From IMG/VR virus record IMGVR_UViG_3300046520_000145, positions 1-35,765 of that record: a DNA stretch of 35,765 bases; one strand, 5' to 3'. A program made the position numbers and the translations under genes. The stretch is from a virus. Below, one piece after another: positions 26,090-33,801 of this stretch; positions within the stretch are counted from its first letter, which is position 1, and every line of letters begins with the position of its first letter. The notes under the pieces were generated by a model that had not been told where the DNA came from, did not search any database, and saw only the letters and a list, made by a program, of their open reading frames with translations.

Positions 26090-26437
26090 TTAAGTCCTGG
26101 GGGCTGGTGTTGAGTCTTTCCCAACGGAAGCCATCGCGTAGGCCATACGGCGCAGCGACTCTTTGTCGTAGTCCGACAGATCGCGGAAATATGAGAGCAC
26201 TTCTGCCTCAAGCGGCGACAGCTGATCCGCAGCTGCAGGTAGACGCTCACCAAACAATACGTAGTGAACGTCCACCCCAGCTTTATTCGCTAGCAAAAGG
26301 TAGGGAGCATCAGGGCTCCGCTCATCTTTTTCGTAATTCAGCTGAGTGTTCTTTGCAATACCGCAAACATTTGCCAATTCCGTTTGGCTAACGCCCAGCC
26401 GCGCCCGCTCATCGCGAAGCCGAGCTCCAATGGTCAT
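26090..26437 (-). CDS. XRE-family prophage repressor (C type)
   Basis: The protein has 115 residues from ATG 26437 (MTIGARLRDERARLGVSQTE); an upstream in-frame ATG at 26470 lies in the operator and is less likely. The HTH spans about residues 5-60 (GVSQTELANVCGIAKNTQLN, then YEKDERSPDAPYLLLA). The last 40 residues are a helical tail that probably dimerises. There is no S24/LexA-type peptidase domain, so RecA-stimulated cleavage is not possible. It maintains lysogeny by blocking the divergent early promoter. Confidence 0.88.
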   Translation of the reverse strand: MTIGARLRDERARLGVSQTELANVCGIAKNTQLNYEKDERSPDAPYLLLANKAGVDVHYVLFGERLPAAADQLSPLEAEVLSYFRDLSDYDKESLRRMAYAMASVGKDSTPAPRT

Positions 26438-26457
26438 CAAAATTGCACCCTCATAGC

Positions 26458-26486
26458 TTGACAGTCCCAATTAATTGGACCAAGAT
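26458..26486 (+). promoter_or_regulatory. early promoter with palindromic operator
   Basis: A perfect TTGACA (26458-26463) is followed after 17 bases by CAAGAT (26481-26486). The spacer contains CCAATTAATTGG (26467-26478), a 12-bp palindrome. It lies between the divergent repressor and Cro-like genes, so it is the likely operator for both. Confidence 0.62.
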
Positions 26487-26514
26487 CGCCAGAATTCCAC
26501 ACTAAATCACACGA

Positions 26515-26736
26515 ATGAGCACTATGCCGAACACTGCTATCACCGAGCAAGCACTACAGCTAGCTCGAAGTAAGTTGGTCGCGCAGGGACTGTCTGCTGC
26601 TGATTTCGCCAAACGACACGACCTCAACCCCAGCACTGTTTATGCAGTGCTGAATGGTCAAAAAAAATGTTTGCGAGGCGAAGCTCACCGAGCGGCTGTG
26701 CTTCTGGGTATCAAAGACGGCGTGATCTCAAATTAA
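26515..26736 (+). CDS. small HTH protein, Cro/Cox-like
   Basis: The protein has 73 residues. The HTH is seen in LSAADFAKRHDLNPSTVYAV followed by LNGQKKCLRGEAHRAAVLLG, similar to Ner-like and other phage DNA-binding proteins. It is divergent from the repressor and first in the early operon, the position of Cro/Cox. It probably represses the repressor gene and may aid excision. There is no strong ribosome-binding site; ATG 26524 is an alternative start. Confidence 0.78.
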   Translation: MSTMPNTAITEQALQLARSKLVAQGLSAADFAKRHDLNPSTVYAVLNGQKKCLRGEAHRAAVLLGIKDGVISN

Positions 26737-26765
26737 TTGCATCCACCTTTTTGAGAAACCAGAAG

Positions 26766-27251
26766 ATGAAACGCACTGTTCTAGAAACCCGCCGGCAAGT
26801 TGTGAGCGCAGTCATTTGCGCGTACCCGGGCGGTCGTGATTGCGCAGCACCACGTCTAGGGATGTCGGTCAAAAAGTTCGACAACCACGCATATGAAAAC
26901 GCTGGTAGCCGCCCACTGACCGACGAGCAGATTTGCCTGCTGGAGTCGCAAACCGGCACCACTCACCTGCCCGACTTCGTCAGCAATCTGTATGGCGGTG
27001 TTTTTGTCCCCGTAGCTGAGGCAGGGCAGCTCGACAACCTCGACCTGTACGCGCGTTCGATCAACACCACCGTAAAGCGCGGGCTAGTTGACGCCATCAT
27101 CGCCAAGGCACTTCAAGACGGCGTCATCCAAGACGACGAGGTGCAGGACATCCTCGCGGCACATCGAGCACACGTAGCAGCCAGACATGAAGAGGTCACT
27201 GCGGTGATCGTTCTGCACCGGGAAAACCCGGGCAGCCTGGATACGAAGTAG
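26766..27251 (+). CDS. CII-like regulatory protein (YmfL/CP76 type)
   Basis: The protein has 161 residues from ATG 26766, preceded by AGAAG. The N-terminal TRRQVVSAVICAYPGGRDCA and the following LGMSVKKFDNHAYEN look like the HTH of phage regulatory CII/YmfL proteins. The segment PLTDEQICLLESQTGTTHLP and YGGVFVPV also fit. The C-terminal half is helical. It probably modulates the lysis-lysogeny decision. Confidence 0.75.
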   Translation: MKRTVLETRRQVVSAVICAYPGGRDCAAPRLGMSVKKFDNHAYENAGSRPLTDEQICLLESQTGTTHLPDFVSNLYGGVFVPVAEAGQLDNLDLYARSINTTVKRGLVDAIIAKALQDGVIQDDEVQDILAAHRAHVAARHEEVTAVIVLHRENPGSLDTK

Positions 27252-27317
27252 GCGCAAGAAGCGTCACCAATTCTCGGCTTTAGCCGAAAAGTCGCAATTT
27301 GCGATGGGGGAAACAAA

Positions 27318-27599
27318 GTGAGCACTTACAAACTGGTATGCCCGCATTGCCAAGGGCGAATGCGGATCCGCACAAGTGAAGGCACGCACATTTTTCTGCG
27401 TATTGCCTACCTGCAATGCACCAACGAAGCCTGCGGCTGGTCAGTTCGGGCTGAGTTCGAAATGACTCATGAAATGAGCCCCTCCGGTATGCCAAATCCA
27501 TCCGTTCGCCTGCCGGTCGCCCCAGTGGCGATTCGCAGGCACGCGATGAAAAAGGAAGGCGAACAACAAATGGACCTACTTGAGCTGGAGACGGCCTGA
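27318..27599 (+). CDS. ogr: Ogr/Delta-type late transcription activator
   Basis: The protein has 93 residues from GTG 27318, with GGGGG upstream. Cys8, Cys11, Cys34 and Cys39 form C-X2-C-X22-C-X4-C, the exact Ogr/Delta zinc pattern (VCPHC ... LQCTNEACGWS). Ogr binds upstream of late promoters and contacts the RNA polymerase alpha subunit. The three TGT-N13-ACA sites are its likely targets. In P2, ogr follows D; here it lies in the early operon, so early transcription would lead directly to late activation. Confidence 0.92.
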   Translation: MSTYKLVCPHCQGRMRIRTSEGTHIFLRIAYLQCTNEACGWSVRAEFEMTHEMSPSGMPNPSVRLPVAPVAIRRHAMKKEGEQQMDLLELETA

Positions 27600-27973
27600 T
27601 GAACATGATGACCACCGCGCAAAACTGTGAACACGAATACCGCGCCACCATGCAGAGCGCCGCGCTTTGCTTCATGCAACGCCACCAGGCTGAACACCTG
27701 GAAAATGACCAGCAGCTCTTCAACCGTACCGTCATGCACCTGCAGACAACGCTGGAAGTGCCTGCCTACCTTGCCGAGACACTTACGGGTTTGGCATTCG
27801 GCGAATTGCACTCCTGTGGTGGCCAGCGTCACCTTGATCTGAAGGGTAGTAGCGCATCTGTAGCGATACTCACCGATCCGGCCAACGGCAAATCCTTCGC
27901 TATTCCCGTCGCATTAATTTTTAAGCACCTGGTCGACGCTACCGAGCCTCAACCGACAGCCCCTTTCAACTAA
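27599..27973 (+). CDS. hypothetical early protein, 124 aa
   Basis: The start ATG overlaps the ogr stop (TGATG), so it is coupled to ogr. The first half is helical, with several Met, Gln and His residues (FMQRHQAEHLENDQQLFNRT). The second half has strands around SSASVAILTDPANGKSF. There are no membrane segments. I do not recognise a family. Coupling to ogr suggests a role in early-to-late control or replication. Confidence 0.72.
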   Translation: MNMMTTAQNCEHEYRATMQSAALCFMQRHQAEHLENDQQLFNRTVMHLQTTLEVPAYLAETLTGLAFGELHSCGGQRHLDLKGSSASVAILTDPANGKSFAIPVALIFKHLVDATEPQPTAPFN

Positions 27974-28037
27974 CCGAGTAGCACCACCTTTCGCGAGTGG
28001 GTTTGGGCAAGTTGCGCCCGAAATCAGGGAAAAAGCC

Positions 28038-28271
28038 ATGAATACAGCACTTTCCATCCGGATGGACCTTAGCAAAAACCTCGCTGAAGCCCTGCACCAG
28101 GAGCTGCGTGAGCGCCTTCGGATGGGCATTCAGGAGCATTGGTACTCGGATGAGTTTCGGCGCATCCCTGATGGCTTGCGGACCGGCGCAATTCTCTCTG
28201 CCTACCCCGCCTTGGCGGCTCAAAAAACAACTCTCGGCGCCCTTCAGGTCGCCATCAGAAAGCAGGCGTGA
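28038..28271 (+). CDS. hypothetical early protein, 77 aa
   Basis: The protein is a small, mostly helical, basic protein (LAEALHQELRERLRMGIQEH). Its TGA overlaps the GTG start of the primase-helicase gene, so it is part of the replication operon. There is no recognisable domain. It may be an accessory factor of the replication protein. Confidence 0.65.
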   Translation: MNTALSIRMDLSKNLAEALHQELRERLRMGIQEHWYSDEFRRIPDGLRTGAILSAYPALAAQKTTLGALQVAIRKQA

Positions 28272-31078
28272 AGATGGAACATCAAATGCGGGGCGATGTA
28301 CTGACCCGACTCGAAAATGACTACGGCCTGCGGCATCGCACAGGCACCGACTTCATGCGCGGTGGCACCTGCCCTGCCTGCTCGAAGAAGGAACTGTATT
28401 CGAGCTTCGAAAACCCGTGGTTCATCAAATGCGGTCGTGAGAGCAAATGCGGTCAGCAGTGGCATGTCAAAGAGCTGTATGCGGATCTGTTCGACGACTG
28501 GAGCAAACGTGCGCCGGCCACAGACGATCAACCGACAGCAAGCGCCCGCGCTTACATGGAGTTCGCTCGGGGCTTCAAGATCGAACTGGTAGCCGGACTG
28601 TTCACCCAGGAAAACTATTTTGATCGCGTCCTGAATATCGGGTCGGCAACGGTCCGTTTCCCCTTGGAGCGCGGCGGTTACTGGGAGCGCCTGATTGACC
28701 AGCCTCAGCGCTTCGGAAAGAAGAAAGCCCGATTCAAACCCGGGGAGTCGTACAAGGGTTACTGGTGGTGCTCACCGAATATCGACCTGTCACAGACCGA
28801 AGAGCTGTGGATCGTCGAAGGTATTTTTGATGCGATCGCCCTCGAGCACAACGCGATCGATGCAGTCGCGGCAATGTCGTCGAATGCTTTTCCCGAAGCC
28901 TCACTGAAAGCACTGGCCGTTGATCGAGCAGGCAATTTGCCGAGACTGGTGTGGGCACTGGACAACGAGCCTGGCGCGCACCGTTACACACGCAAATGGG
29001 TCGCTATGGCCCGGGCTTTGGGCTTTGAATGCACTGCGGCTCAAATTCCGCAGCGTGATGCGCGGAAGGTGGACTGGAACGACTTGCATCAGCGCTGGGC
29101 TTTCGTCAGTGATGAAGCCGATCGCCGCCGGCGCACCGAAGCGGACCTCGACGAGGCCCGCCACCACGGTGCCTTGCTTATCGCCGAGAGCGCGTCGGAA
29201 AAAGCGCTGTTGATGTACAACTGGCGCGAGCGCGAAGAATTCCACTTCGGCTTTGAGTCCCGCCTTTATTGGTGGAAGCTGGACATCAGCAAATTCAACA
29301 ACGCCATGCAGGCGCTGGAAACGAGCGAAAACCACGCAGAGCAGCAGCTGAACAGCAAAGCCATGCGGGAGAAAGCGCTGCGCATGTCGGGCTGCGTGGT
29401 CGAAATCGCGAACTGCTACCCCCAGGCGCTGTACTTCCAGCGCAATGAGATCACTGACGAGTCCTGGTACTTCTTCCGCGTCGACTTCCCGCACGACGGC
29501 AGTTCGGTAAAAAACACCTTCACCGGTGGACAGGTCGCAGCTGCGAGCGAATTCAAGAAGCGCCTGCTCGGTATGGCCGCCGGCGCGGTGTTCACCGGCA
29601 GCGGTCAGCAGCTCGACAAGATCATGAAGGACCAGCTGTTCGCGATCAAAACCGTTCAGACGATCGACTTCGTCGGGTACAGCAAGGAATACGGCTGCTA
29701 CGTGTACGGCGACGTGGCGATCAAAGATGGCCAAGTGGTCGACGTTAATGACGAGGAATTCTTCGAGTTCGGGAAGCTGCGCCTGAAAACCCTACAGCGC
29801 GCTGTACCGGTGCGAATTCAGCGCGACCCGAAGGAATACAGCGACGAATGGGCCAAATTGTTGTGGACGTGCTTCGGCGCTCAGGGCGTTGTCGCGCTGA
29901 CCTTCTGGTTCGGATCACTGTTCGCCGAGCAGATCCGCTCTAGATACGAGTCGTTCCCCTTCCTCGAAGCCACTGGTGAGGCCGGTGCCGGTAAAACCAC
30001 CCTGCTCAAACTGCTGTGGAAACTGCTCGGCCGCGCAAGCTACGAGGGATTTGACCCATCGAAATCCACCAAGGCCGGGCGTAGCCGGCTTATGGGGCAA
30101 GTGTCCGGCATGCCAGTAGTGCTGCTGGAGTCCGATCGGAGCGGCGACGACAAGTCCCACGCAAAGAACTTCGAATGGGACGAGCTAAAGGACTACTTCG
30201 GTGGCGGTACCTTGGCGACAAAGGGCGTTAAAACCGCCGGCAACGAAACGTACGAGCCGCCCTTCCGAGGCACGATCGCGATCAGCCAAAACGCGCCTGT
30301 CATTGCTTCCGAAGCCATCATGACGCGGATTGTGAAGCTGCACTTCGTGCGGCCAAACGTAACGCCTGAAAGCCGAGCCGCAGCTGACCGGCTGACTGCC
30401 CTGGACGGCAATCAGCTCAGCCACTTCCTGCTGCAGGCGGTGAAACGCGAAACCGATGTTATGTCCACGCTAGCCGACAAAATCCCCTCACACGAGGCCC
30501 GTTTACGCCGGCTGCACACCCATTGCATCAGTTGCGACACCGAGTACCCAGCCAACAACGAAAAGGCCGCATGCCAAAAATGCGGCAATCAGTTGAGAGG
30601 CTATATCCGCGTCGAACGGATCGTTAAAAACCATGCCCAGCTGCTCGGGCTGTTGGACTGCATCCGCTCGTTCGTACCCCTGAGTGATACCCAGATCAGC
30701 ACCACCCAGCGTTGCATCATTGCAATGGCGATCGAGCGCCAAAGCTCGATCAGCGCTGACCACCCTGTCGTCGCGGAATTCTGGGAAGTCTACGACTACC
30801 TCCAAGGCCTCGACGCCGATGGCCCGGTGGTCAACCACAGCAAAAAAGACAACGTCATCGCGATCAACCTCAACGAGTTCGTCGAACGGGCCGCAGAGCA
30901 CCGCCAGAAGCTGGCCGACGTCAGCGAGCTGCGCGATCGCCTAAAGGAGTCCCGCTGCCGCAAATTCCTGGAATCGAACAAAGCCGTCGACAGCGCGGTG
31001 CGCGCTTATCACGCGACGCGGAATAACAACACGATCACCAAATCACCCACCGTCAAGTGCTGGATGTTCCAGGCGTAG
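28268..31078 (+). CDS. primase-helicase replication protein
   Basis: The protein has 936 residues from GTG 28268, coupled to the preceding stop; ATG 28274 is an alternative. Cys35, Cys38, Cys55 and Cys61 form an N-terminal zinc site (TCPAC ... KCGRESKC) for primase template recognition. Residues about 178-193 hold a Toprim-type EELWIVEGIFDAIAL. Residues about 569-577 hold the Walker A GEAGAGKTT, followed by PVVLLESDRSGDD. A second Cys4 cluster lies near 754-774 (CISC ... CQKC). It combines primer synthesis and DNA unwinding and occupies the place of the P2 rolling-circle initiator gpA, which is not seen here. Confidence 0.88.
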   Translation: MKMEHQMRGDVLTRLENDYGLRHRTGTDFMRGGTCPACSKKELYSSFENPWFIKCGRESKCGQQWHVKELYADLFDDWSKRAPATDDQPTASARAYMEFARGFKIELVAGLFTQENYFDRVLNIGSATVRFPLERGGYWERLIDQPQRFGKKKARFKPGESYKGYWWCSPNIDLSQTEELWIVEGIFDAIALEHNAIDAVAAMSSNAFPEASLKALAVDRAGNLPRLVWALDNEPGAHRYTRKWVAMARALGFECTAAQIPQRDARKVDWNDLHQRWAFVSDEADRRRRTEADLDEARHHGALLIAESASEKALLMYNWREREEFHFGFESRLYWWKLDISKFNNAMQALETSENHAEQQLNSKAMREKALRMSGCVVEIANCYPQALYFQRNEITDESWYFFRVDFPHDGSSVKNTFTGGQVAAASEFKKRLLGMAAGAVFTGSGQQLDKIMKDQLFAIKTVQTIDFVGYSKEYGCYVYGDVAIKDGQVVDVNDEEFFEFGKLRLKTLQRAVPVRIQRDPKEYSDEWAKLLWTCFGAQGVVALTFWFGSLFAEQIRSRYESFPFLEATGEAGAGKTTLLKLLWKLLGRASYEGFDPSKSTKAGRSRLMGQVSGMPVVLLESDRSGDDKSHAKNFEWDELKDYFGGGTLATKGVKTAGNETYEPPFRGTIAISQNAPVIASEAIMTRIVKLHFVRPNVTPESRAAADRLTALDGNQLSHFLLQAVKRETDVMSTLADKIPSHEARLRRLHTHCISCDTEYPANNEKAACQKCGNQLRGYIRVERIVKNHAQLLGLLDCIRSFVPLSDTQISTTQRCIIAMAIERQSSISADHPVVAEFWEVYDYLQGLDADGPVVNHSKKDNVIAINLNEFVERAAEHRQKLADVSELRDRLKESRCRKFLESNKAVDSAVRAYHATRNNNTITKSPTVKCWMFQA

Positions 31079-31120
31079 GGCTGCAACCCGCGCCACAACC
31101 CCTGTAAGGAGAGAACCATG
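31078..31120 (+). repeat. 5' leader repeat, copy A
   Basis: GGG-CTGCAA-CCC, then a C-rich stretch, then CCCCTGTAAGGAGAGAACC and ATG. Copies B (31808-31842) and C (32002-32050) share the CTG(C/T)AA loop and the AAAGGAGARAACCATG end. Confidence 0.65.
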
Positions 31121-31408
31121 CAAATCAACCTCATAACCGGCCCTATGGCCTCCGGCAAAACCACAAAGCTGCGATCGATTCAGACCGAAATGGAACAGCA
31201 GGGCTTCCAACCTCTGGTCATCAGCGGCCCAGCAGCCACCCCTCAAGCTCTTGTGCGCACGATCGCTCAGCAGCTTGACCGATGCCTGACAGTGTTGGTC
31301 GACGACTGCAACCAGGAACAGATCGACGCGATCAAGCATTGGAAAGCCAAAACAGATCGAGATGGGCAGTTTGCGGATGTAGTCATTCACCTAGCTCGGC
31401 AGGCCTAA
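31118..31408 (+). CDS. small P-loop protein, 96 aa
   Basis: Residues 8-15 are a clean Walker A (GPMASGKT) and residues 58-64 (TVLVDDC) look like Walker B. At 96 residues it is far smaller than usual P-loop NTPases, so it may be a minimal or partner-dependent nucleotide-binding protein. It has a strong AAGGAG ribosome-binding site. It directly follows the primase-helicase gene, suggesting replication, but no family is recognised. Confidence 0.75.
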   Translation: MQINLITGPMASGKTTKLRSIQTEMEQQGFQPLVISGPAATPQALVRTIAQQLDRCLTVLVDDCNQEQIDAIKHWKAKTDRDGQFADVVIHLARQA

Positions 31409-31419
31409 AGGAGGACGAC

Positions 31420-31803
31420 ATGTCAGAAGCACCTACGAACAAACTCGAAAATCTGGAACTGCTGTTTGCCTTCGAGGATTGGGCCAAGCCACGAGGCTAT
31501 GACCTGTCCCGCGATCTCTCCGGAGCAAGCACCGAGTTTCAGAATCTGGAAACCCGCGCTGCGTGGCTGGGCTTCGAAGCGGCGCACGGTCCTGATGGAT
31601 GTCGTCCAGAAGGACAGCAGCTTTACGCACACCTCAAAAAGAGCAGCGAATACGCCCATCAGACAGACAAGCTTTTTCCAGTCCGGGTCAACAAAGCGCC
31701 CTATGACGACTTCGTCGTGCACGGCGGACCAGGTGGCGTTTATCGCCTGCGTGACGTGAATTTTTATGTGGTTGAGGACGGCAAACAATACCGCCTCAGC
31801 TGA
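31420..31803 (+). CDS. hypothetical protein, 127 aa
   Basis: The start ATG 31420 follows AAAGGAGG with good spacing. It begins MSEAPTNKLENLELLFAFED and has a helical first half and a strand-rich end (GVYRLRDVNFYVVEDGKQYR). The RAAWLGFEAA segment is common in small phage early proteins of unknown function. No membrane segments or metal motifs are seen. Confidence 0.72.
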   Translation: MSEAPTNKLENLELLFAFEDWAKPRGYDLSRDLSGASTEFQNLETRAAWLGFEAAHGPDGCRPEGQQLYAHLKKSSEYAHQTDKLFPVRVNKAPYDDFVVHGGPGGVYRLRDVNFYVVEDGKQYRLS

Positions 31804-31807
31804 CGCT

Positions 31808-31842
31808 GGCTGTAACCGCCCCCACGAAAGGAGAGAACCATG
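31808..31842 (+). repeat. 5' leader repeat, copy B
   Basis: GG-CTGTAA-CC, then a C-rich stretch and CACGAAAGGAGAGAACCATG. Compared with copies A and C the loop has one transition and the mini-stem is shorter. Confidence 0.6.
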
Positions 31843-31977
31843 CGCGACACGGATCAGCTTAAACAACCCGAACGCGAGGCCCTGGTTGGGCAATTGATCA
31901 GTGCAGTAGTGACGGTGGCGTTGATCGCCATTGTCGCGGTCCAGGTACTGGACCTGATGATCTGGATCCTCAACTGA
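31840..31977 (+). CDS. 45-aa single-pass membrane protein
   Basis: This short gene has the strong ribosome-binding site of leader copy B. It encodes MRDTDQLKQPEREALVGQLI and then a hydrophobic helix (about residues 19-42), ending WILN. The predicted form is one membrane helix with a cytoplasmic charged N-terminus. The function is unknown; small phage membrane proteins often act in exclusion or lysis control. Confidence 0.7.
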   Translation: MRDTDQLKQPEREALVGQLISAVVTVALIAIVAVQVLDLMIWILN

Positions 31978-31993
31978 AGATCCGAAAGAAGTC

Positions 31994-32023
31994 GGTGCCA
32001 TGGGGCTGCAACCCCATGGCACC
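31994..32023 (+). other. perfect 12-bp hairpin in leader copy C
   Basis: GGTGCCATGGGG pairs perfectly with CCCCATGGCACC around the loop CTGCAA. It has no T-tract and lies just before the AAAGGAG of the next gene. It extends the mini-hairpin present in the other leader copies. Confidence 0.75.
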
Positions 32024-32050
32024 TGCCACCCCTGAAAGGAGAAAACCATG
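32002..32050 (+). repeat. 5' leader repeat, copy C
   Basis: GGGG-CTGCAA-CCCC, then CACCCCTGAAAGGAGAAAACC and ATG. It has the same arrangement as copies A and B, here with the stem extended to 12 bp. Confidence 0.65.
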
Positions 32051-32290
32051 CAAGCTCAGACCCTCAACGGCAGCGCGGCCGAGGCTAACTCACCTCGGCT
32101 ACGGCCGACAATGGCCAGCCACCGGCTTGACCTGCCGAGCATTTGCGATATCTGCGGGAAGGCGCGATCAACGCGCACACACCGAACCTGCAGCCGCATT
32201 AGGCAACAACGCAAGGCAGAAGAATGGACGGCATTAATGGAAGAAAGGCTCGCTGCTCGAGCAGTTCGGGGCAAGCGCTACACACGTTAA
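32048..32290 (+). CDS. small zinc-ribbon-like protein, 80 aa
   Basis: Residues about 32-49 contain SICDICGKARSTRTHRTCS, with Cys-X2-Cys and then His and Cys as possible zinc ligands. A basic helical tail follows. This pattern (CDxCGK...H..CS..RQ) recurs in small Pseudomonas phage proteins of unknown role. It is probably nucleic-acid binding. The leader repeat and strong ribosome-binding site support it as a real gene. Confidence 0.75.
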   Translation: MQAQTLNGSAAEANSPRLRPTMASHRLDLPSICDICGKARSTRTHRTCSRIRQQRKAEEWTALMEERLAARAVRGKRYTR

Positions 32291-32338
32291 AGAAGCGTGT
32301 TGGCACCTAGTAAAAAGGTCGGCACGTTCTAACAACAA

Positions 32339-32371
32339 CGCCTCAGCGCAAGAACTACACTGCCTGAGGCG
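32339..32371 (+). other. inverted repeat before the DUF4224 gene
   Basis: CGCCTCAG (32339-32346) pairs with CTGAGGCG (32364-32371) around 17 bases in the 101-base gap. It could be an operator for integrase and excision gene control or a weak terminator; no T-tract follows. Confidence 0.5.
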
Positions 32372-32391
32372 TAACACCGCAGAGGAAAACC

Positions 32392-32595
32392 ATGTCGAGC
32401 AACGTCTTGATATTTGAGGACCTGCAGCGCATCACCGGTTACCAGCGCCGCTCCGACGTCGAAAGGACACTTATAGACCAGGGCGTCCGGTTATTCCGGG
32501 GTCGGACCGGGCCCTGGACAACGCTGGACCTCATCAACCAGGCAGCGGGTATGAATCCCGCTGCAGCAGAGCGATACGAAGCCGACATCTTATGA
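32392..32595 (+). CDS. DUF4224-type small protein, candidate excision/integration accessory factor
   Basis: The protein has 67 residues. LIFEDLQRITGYQRRSDVER matches the DUF4224 pattern of proteins encoded just before integrases. Its stop and the integrase start overlap (ATGA), so both are made together. It may act as a winged-helix recombination directionality factor. That role is inferred from position. Confidence 0.8.
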   Translation: MSSNVLIFEDLQRITGYQRRSDVERTLIDQGVRLFRGRTGPWTTLDLINQAAGMNPAAAERYEADIL

Positions 32596-33740
32596 GGAAA
32601 GCACGGAAGCGGAAGCATAATCCGCACATACCTAAGCATGTCGATCAGGCCGCCCTACCAGCGGCCATTTATTTCGACCATCGCGGCAGCGGAGTCTGGT
32701 ACACCCTTCATTACGACGAGACGGGAAAACAGCGCCGCAAGAATGTAGCGCCCGTAGACGTTTCGTTGGCAGAACTTCATCGGATCATGGACGAAGCGTC
32801 CAACGTCGATAGGGGAACGCTCCGCTACGTGTGCGAACAGTTTCACCTAAGCGACCGTTATAAAAAGCTCGCCCCCAAAACCCACGACGATTATTGCTAC
32901 TCCCGGGATGTTCTGCTGAACATCCCCACCAAACTGGGCAAGCCATTGGGCGCCTTGGCGGTAAAGAAATTCACACCTGCCCTGGTGCAACGTATTGTCG
33001 ATCGGCTCGCAGACGAGGGCACGCCATCAAAAGCCGCTCACGCATTGCGATATCTGCGCCGCGTGCTGCAGTGGGGACGCAATCGTGGATTTCTGGAAGT
33101 GAATCCAGCCCTGGGCATCGAAGCGCCCATTGAACGGAAGCAACGCAGGTTGCCACGACATAACGTGATGGACGTCCTCGTCGATCGAGCAGCAGCACGC
33201 GGACGTCTAGCGCGCAATGAGCCAGGTGGCTGTCCGGAGTACTTAGCCAGCGTGATGGAGCTGGCATACCTCTGTCGTCTACGCGGGATCGAGGTAGTGA
33301 CCCTCACGGATGCCAATGAGCTGGCCGAAGGAATTCTGACCAACCGGCGCAAGGGCAGTCGGGACAACATTGTCCGCTGGACGCCACGGCTACGCGCAGT
33401 ATGGGATAGCGCCAAGGCTCTTCGCGCTAGGACGTGGGAGCGCCGAAAAACGCCAATCCCGATTGTAGCGTCCAAGCGTTTTATCATTGTCGCCAGCCAT
33501 GGTGGCCCGCTTCGAAAAACAAGCCTTGACACTGCCTGGCAGCGATTCATTACTCTTGCAATCGCAGACGGGAACATTGATCCCGAAGACCGCTTTGCCC
33601 TGCACGATCTGAAGCGGCGCGGTATCACTGACACGGCCGGCACTAGGGCAGACAAACAGGAAGCCAGTGGCCACCGTGACTCAAAAATGATGGATGTCTA
33701 CGATCTGAGCCTTCCGGTGGTATCACCTTCTGGAGATTAG
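32592..33740 (+). CDS. int: tyrosine recombinase integrase
   Basis: The protein has 382 residues. Catalytic residues seen are Arg231 (CRLRGIE), Lys254 (NRRKGS), His338 (LHDLKRRG), His361 (ASGHRD) and Tyr370 (MDVYD). The second Arg of the usual H-x-x-R is Lys341, a variant found in this Pseudomonas phage integrase group. Residues about 70-180 form the core-binding domain, and the N-terminal 60 residues contain an arm-binding strand part. It integrates the phage into tRNA-Thr by the 46-bp core. The gene lies about 1.3 kb from attR, with one cargo gene between. Confidence 0.95.
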   Translation: MRKARKRKHNPHIPKHVDQAALPAAIYFDHRGSGVWYTLHYDETGKQRRKNVAPVDVSLAELHRIMDEASNVDRGTLRYVCEQFHLSDRYKKLAPKTHDDYCYSRDVLLNIPTKLGKPLGALAVKKFTPALVQRIVDRLADEGTPSKAAHALRYLRRVLQWGRNRGFLEVNPALGIEAPIERKQRRLPRHNVMDVLVDRAAARGRLARNEPGGCPEYLASVMELAYLCRLRGIEVVTLTDANELAEGILTNRRKGSRDNIVRWTPRLRAVWDSAKALRARTWERRKTPIPIVASKRFIIVASHGGPLRKTSLDTAWQRFITLAIADGNIDPEDRFALHDLKRRGITDTAGTRADKQEASGHRDSKMMDVYDLSLPVVSPSGD

Positions 33741-33801
33741 CAAGCAAGGAGTGATGCAGGGCGGTACTGTTATTGCTCCGAACGTTTTTAGGAGCTACCC
33801 A

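Noticed and set aside
33751-33801. longer start for the PIN gene
   Set aside because: AAGGAG lies too close to the first ATG, while 33802 has AGGAG at the ideal distance.
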